A program made the translations under genes and the position numbers. From contig NZ_BCBA01000021.1 of NCBI RefSeq assembly GCF_001320245.1, positions 36,048-100,047 on the forward strand: a DNA stretch of 64,000 bases. The letters run 5' to 3'. The notes under the pieces are model-generated. The model had not been told where the DNA came from. It was given only the letters and a program-made list of their open reading frames with translations, and did no database searches. Of the stretch, positions 63,988 to 64,000 are shown piece after piece (within the stretch, counting starts at the first letter, position 1; every line of letters begins with the position of its first letter). Source of the stretch: Pseudomonas sp. NBRC 111124 (GTDB taxonomy: Bacteria > Pseudomonadota > Gammaproteobacteria > Pseudomonadales > Pseudomonadaceae).

Positions 63988-64000
63988 ACCTCTTCGCGGG
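63988..64000. repeat. Start of another REP element, cut by the window edge
   Basis: ACCTCTTCGCGGG matches the first bases of the REP arms elsewhere in the window (for example 55105-55115). The partner arm would lie beyond the right edge. Confidence 0.4.

Overview
The window is a GC-rich gammaproteobacterial chromosome segment. Gene order, protein identity and the repeated palindromes point to a fluorescent Pseudomonas of the P. putida group. The order gyrA-serC-pheA-tyrA/aroA-cmk-rpsA-ihfB, the mtnA/ubiG/mupP/yciK block and the NAGGN cluster match what I know of that group. I see no insertion sequence, prophage, rRNA, tRNA or CRISPR array. The window is almost entirely core-type genome, with 58 protein genes, one of them cut by the left edge.

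Layout. 1-5.3 kb: the start of a UDP-sugar dehydrogenase (wbpA-like), two tandem Wzz chain-length regulators, a beta-CASP metallo-nuclease, a LapA-domain membrane protein and ihfB. 5.3-6.4 kb: a lone secreted protein behind a 14-C homopolymer. 6.4-16.3 kb (all minus strand): the aromatic amino acid/ribosome/gyrase superoperon (gyrA, serC, pheA, fused tyrA-aroA, cmk, rpsA). 16.6-20 kb: mtnA divergent from ubiG-mupP-yciK. 20-28 kb (minus): a UndA-type 1-alkene oxidase, a PAS-GGDEF-EAL c-di-GMP enzyme, an ABC exporter, a DsbA-like protein, trhO, bolA and a DUF2059 protein. 28-34 kb: fumC, an EamA transporter, polyphosphate:AMP phosphotransferase and mnmC. 34.5-39.3 kb: the three-gene N-acetylglutaminylglutamine amide osmoprotectant operon. 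39.4-44.3 kb: yheU, an RsmI-type CsrA protein, an SDR, a DUF3309 peptide, the acetate symporter pair actP/DUF485 and an orphan betaine-binding protein. 44.5-51 kb: envelope genes (GH17 glucosyltransferase, alpha/beta hydrolase overlapping mlaA, patatin, LpxL-type acyltransferase). 51-57.7 kb: minCDE, rluA, an M18 aminopeptidase and an MscS channel. 57.7-64 kb: a GntR regulator divergent from an ABC import operon that also encodes an alkaline-phosphatase-superfamily hydrolase and a HAD phosphatase.

The most notable observations are these. (1) The mtnA product lacks the catalytic cysteine motif and other active-site residues of methylthioribose-1-phosphate isomerase. (2) A gene that would usually be called a TenA regulator carries every UndA iron ligand at exactly the published positions and lies next to a complete diguanylate cyclase/phosphodiesterase. 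(3) The GntR-ABC-phosphoesterase-HAD operon looks like an uncharacterised organophosphorus uptake and dephosphorylation system with recognisable operator palindromes. (4) An alpha/beta hydrolase is translationally coupled to mlaA.

Ten inverted REP pairs of three sequence types sit between genes throughout the window. Several lie at operon boundaries or inside operons (NAGGN, the organophosphorus ABC operon, tyrA/pheA).
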